The notes under the pieces are model-generated. The model worked only from the letters and a program-made list of their open reading frames with translations, had not been told where the DNA came from and did no database searches. From Clostridia bacterium (GTDB lineage: Bacteria > Bacillota > Clostridia > Christensenellales > CAG-138): 5,603 bases of DNA. The DNA is taken from positions 1 through 5,603 of the forward strand of contig JAEDCW010000062.1 in the NCBI GenBank assembly GCA_016293975.1, written 5' to 3'. The position numbers and the translations under genes are program-made. Shown here in pieces: positions 5,208 through 5,603 of this stretch (position 1 is its first letter; each line of letters opens with the position of its first letter).

Positions 5208-5458
5208 TTTGAGAAGTAAATGTTTTGTCCAACTGCTATTGCTGCCGCTCCCGTTGCTGCAACTGCCCCTGCTACCACTGCTGTTGTAGCAACTGAAGTA
5301 GCCATTGACGCTGTAAGCGATGCAGCAACACCTCCTCCTGCAATCGCCAAAGCCGCACCTCCGGCTCCTCCAGTTCCTACGGTCACTACAACTGCCGCCG
5401 TGACAACCACCACAGCCAAAGCTACAACGCTGTCACTGCTTGCTTTAGCTTGTCCCAA
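5099..5458 (-). pseudogene. Ala/Val/Gly-rich pre-toxin linker of the RHS protein
   Basis: The frame has residues 11-78 almost wholly Ala, Val, Gly and Thr (VVALAVVVVTAAVVVTVGTG, then GAGGAALAIAGGGVAAS and on to AAAIAVGQN), then YFSKCSKK. This is the hydrophobic segment between RHS core and tip, thought to help the tip cross or reach a membrane. The TTG at 5456-5458 is not a real start: the frame is a continuation of the RHS core (5422-5603) after a shift. Past the A6 tract at 5195 the frame (PGKKCQLTSQAGL...) is non-homologous out-of-frame sequence ending at TGA-type stop 5099, so only about 5195-5458 is meaningful. Confidence 0.6.
5195..5200 (-). other. A6 tract at the linker/toxin frame break
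   Basis: The coding strand reads TCC AAA AAA CCG in the linker frame, while the tip needs ACC GGG AAA. One extra A (A7), or a -1 slip on AAA, joins them. It is the natural place for a replication, transcription or ribosome slip, or for a homopolymer assembly error. Confidence 0.65.
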
Positions 5459-5603
5459 AATGATCCAAACCCAGTGGGGTCACTCATATTTACCGGATTA
5501 TTCAGGCAATAGGCGTAGCTGTTATGCCCCAGCACTCCCTGGCCGGTGGAGAGGTAGACGTCGGCGGAAATGAAGCGGCCAACCTCGGGGTTGTAGTATC
5601 TGC
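5422..5603 (-). CDS. RHS repeat-associated core, C-terminal end of an RHS polymorphic toxin; 5' part beyond the window
   Basis: The minus frame enters from the right edge reading RYYNPEVGRFISADVYLS, TGQGVLGHNSYAYCLNN and PVNMSDPTG, the hallmark end of the RHS-associated core ('SRYY.P..GRF(I/L)..D...G', 'N.YAYC.NNPVN..DP(T/S)G'). In full proteins this core closes the YD-repeat cocoon, and autocleavage after DPTG-like motifs can release the tip in related systems. After DPTG it continues FGSFWDKLKQAVTAL and hits TAG at 5422-5424. The linker continues in the -1 frame (GVVALAVVV side), so one base has been lost somewhere in about 5425-5470. The gene is the likely parent of the downstream displaced tips. 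Confidence 0.85.
   Translation of the reverse strand, partial: RYYNPEVGRFISADVYLSTGQGVLGHNSYAYCLNNPVNMSDPTGFGSFWDKLKQAVTAL

Noticed and set aside
5220..5573. Plus-strand open frame rich in Ala, Thr and Pro
   Set aside because: It is the reverse shadow of the Ala/Val/Gly-rich RHS linker and core; it has no ribosome site and low-complexity text forced by the GC-rich codons opposite.
1..5603. CRISPR array, tRNA or rRNA gene
   Set aside because: No regularly spaced direct repeats, tRNA cloverleaf with TTCGA arm, or rRNA motifs were seen on either strand.

Overview
The window looks like accessory DNA from a gut-type Clostridia genome, probably Oscillospirales/Ruminococcus-like. This is inferred from a secreted protein with a type I dockerin and a Big2-like domain, from clostridial-style RHS (YD-repeat) polymorphic toxin pieces, and from mixed base composition with AT-rich immunity-type genes beside GC-richer core pieces. 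Almost everything that can be read is on the minus strand. Many pieces are truncated, frameshifted or fused to unrelated sequence, so the window reads as a decaying, recombination-prone toxin locus beside mobile-element debris.

Layout from left to right. Bases 1-168 (minus) hold the start of a small conserved-looking protein that runs off the left edge. Bases 190-460 hold no convincing gene. Bases 462-846 (plus) are a broken XRE/Cro-type helix-turn-helix repressor. A hairpin terminator at 886-919 closes the next gene, 949-2577 (minus), a 5'-truncated surface protein with a jelly-roll-like module, a Big2-like domain, a propeller-like region and a dockerin. At 2564-2698 a near-perfect inverted repeat and an internal scrap of an IS481-like transposase (plus strand) sit exactly between the truncated dockerin gene and an RHS YD-repeat scrap at 2699-2878.

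Read in the direction of transcription (right to left), bases 5603 to 2986 form a tandem series of three toxin-tip/immunity couples. (1) An RHS core end, an Ala/Val/Gly-rich linker and a toxin tip (5603-5004) are followed 4 bases later by a double-repeat, DUF7336-like soluble protein (4999-4577). (2) A short RHS core scar, a Gly-rich linker and a hydrophobic tip (4560-4149) are followed by a two-helix membrane protein (4143-3532). (3) An orphan tip resembling BECR-type nuclease toxins (3471-3244) is followed 3 bases later by an 84-residue helical protein (3240-2986). This matches the known pattern in which an RHS gene acquires new C-terminal tips and the displaced tip/immunity pairs persist downstream, where the immunity genes stay useful while the toxin pieces decay.

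The most interesting feature is that couples 1 and 2 both lose the reading frame at an A-tract (A6 and A5 on the coding strand) just before the tip. In both, one extra A, or a -1 slip, would restore the tip. This may be phase-like silencing, transcriptional slippage, independent decay or assembly error; the sequence alone cannot decide. All protein assignments come from reading motifs, not from database searches.
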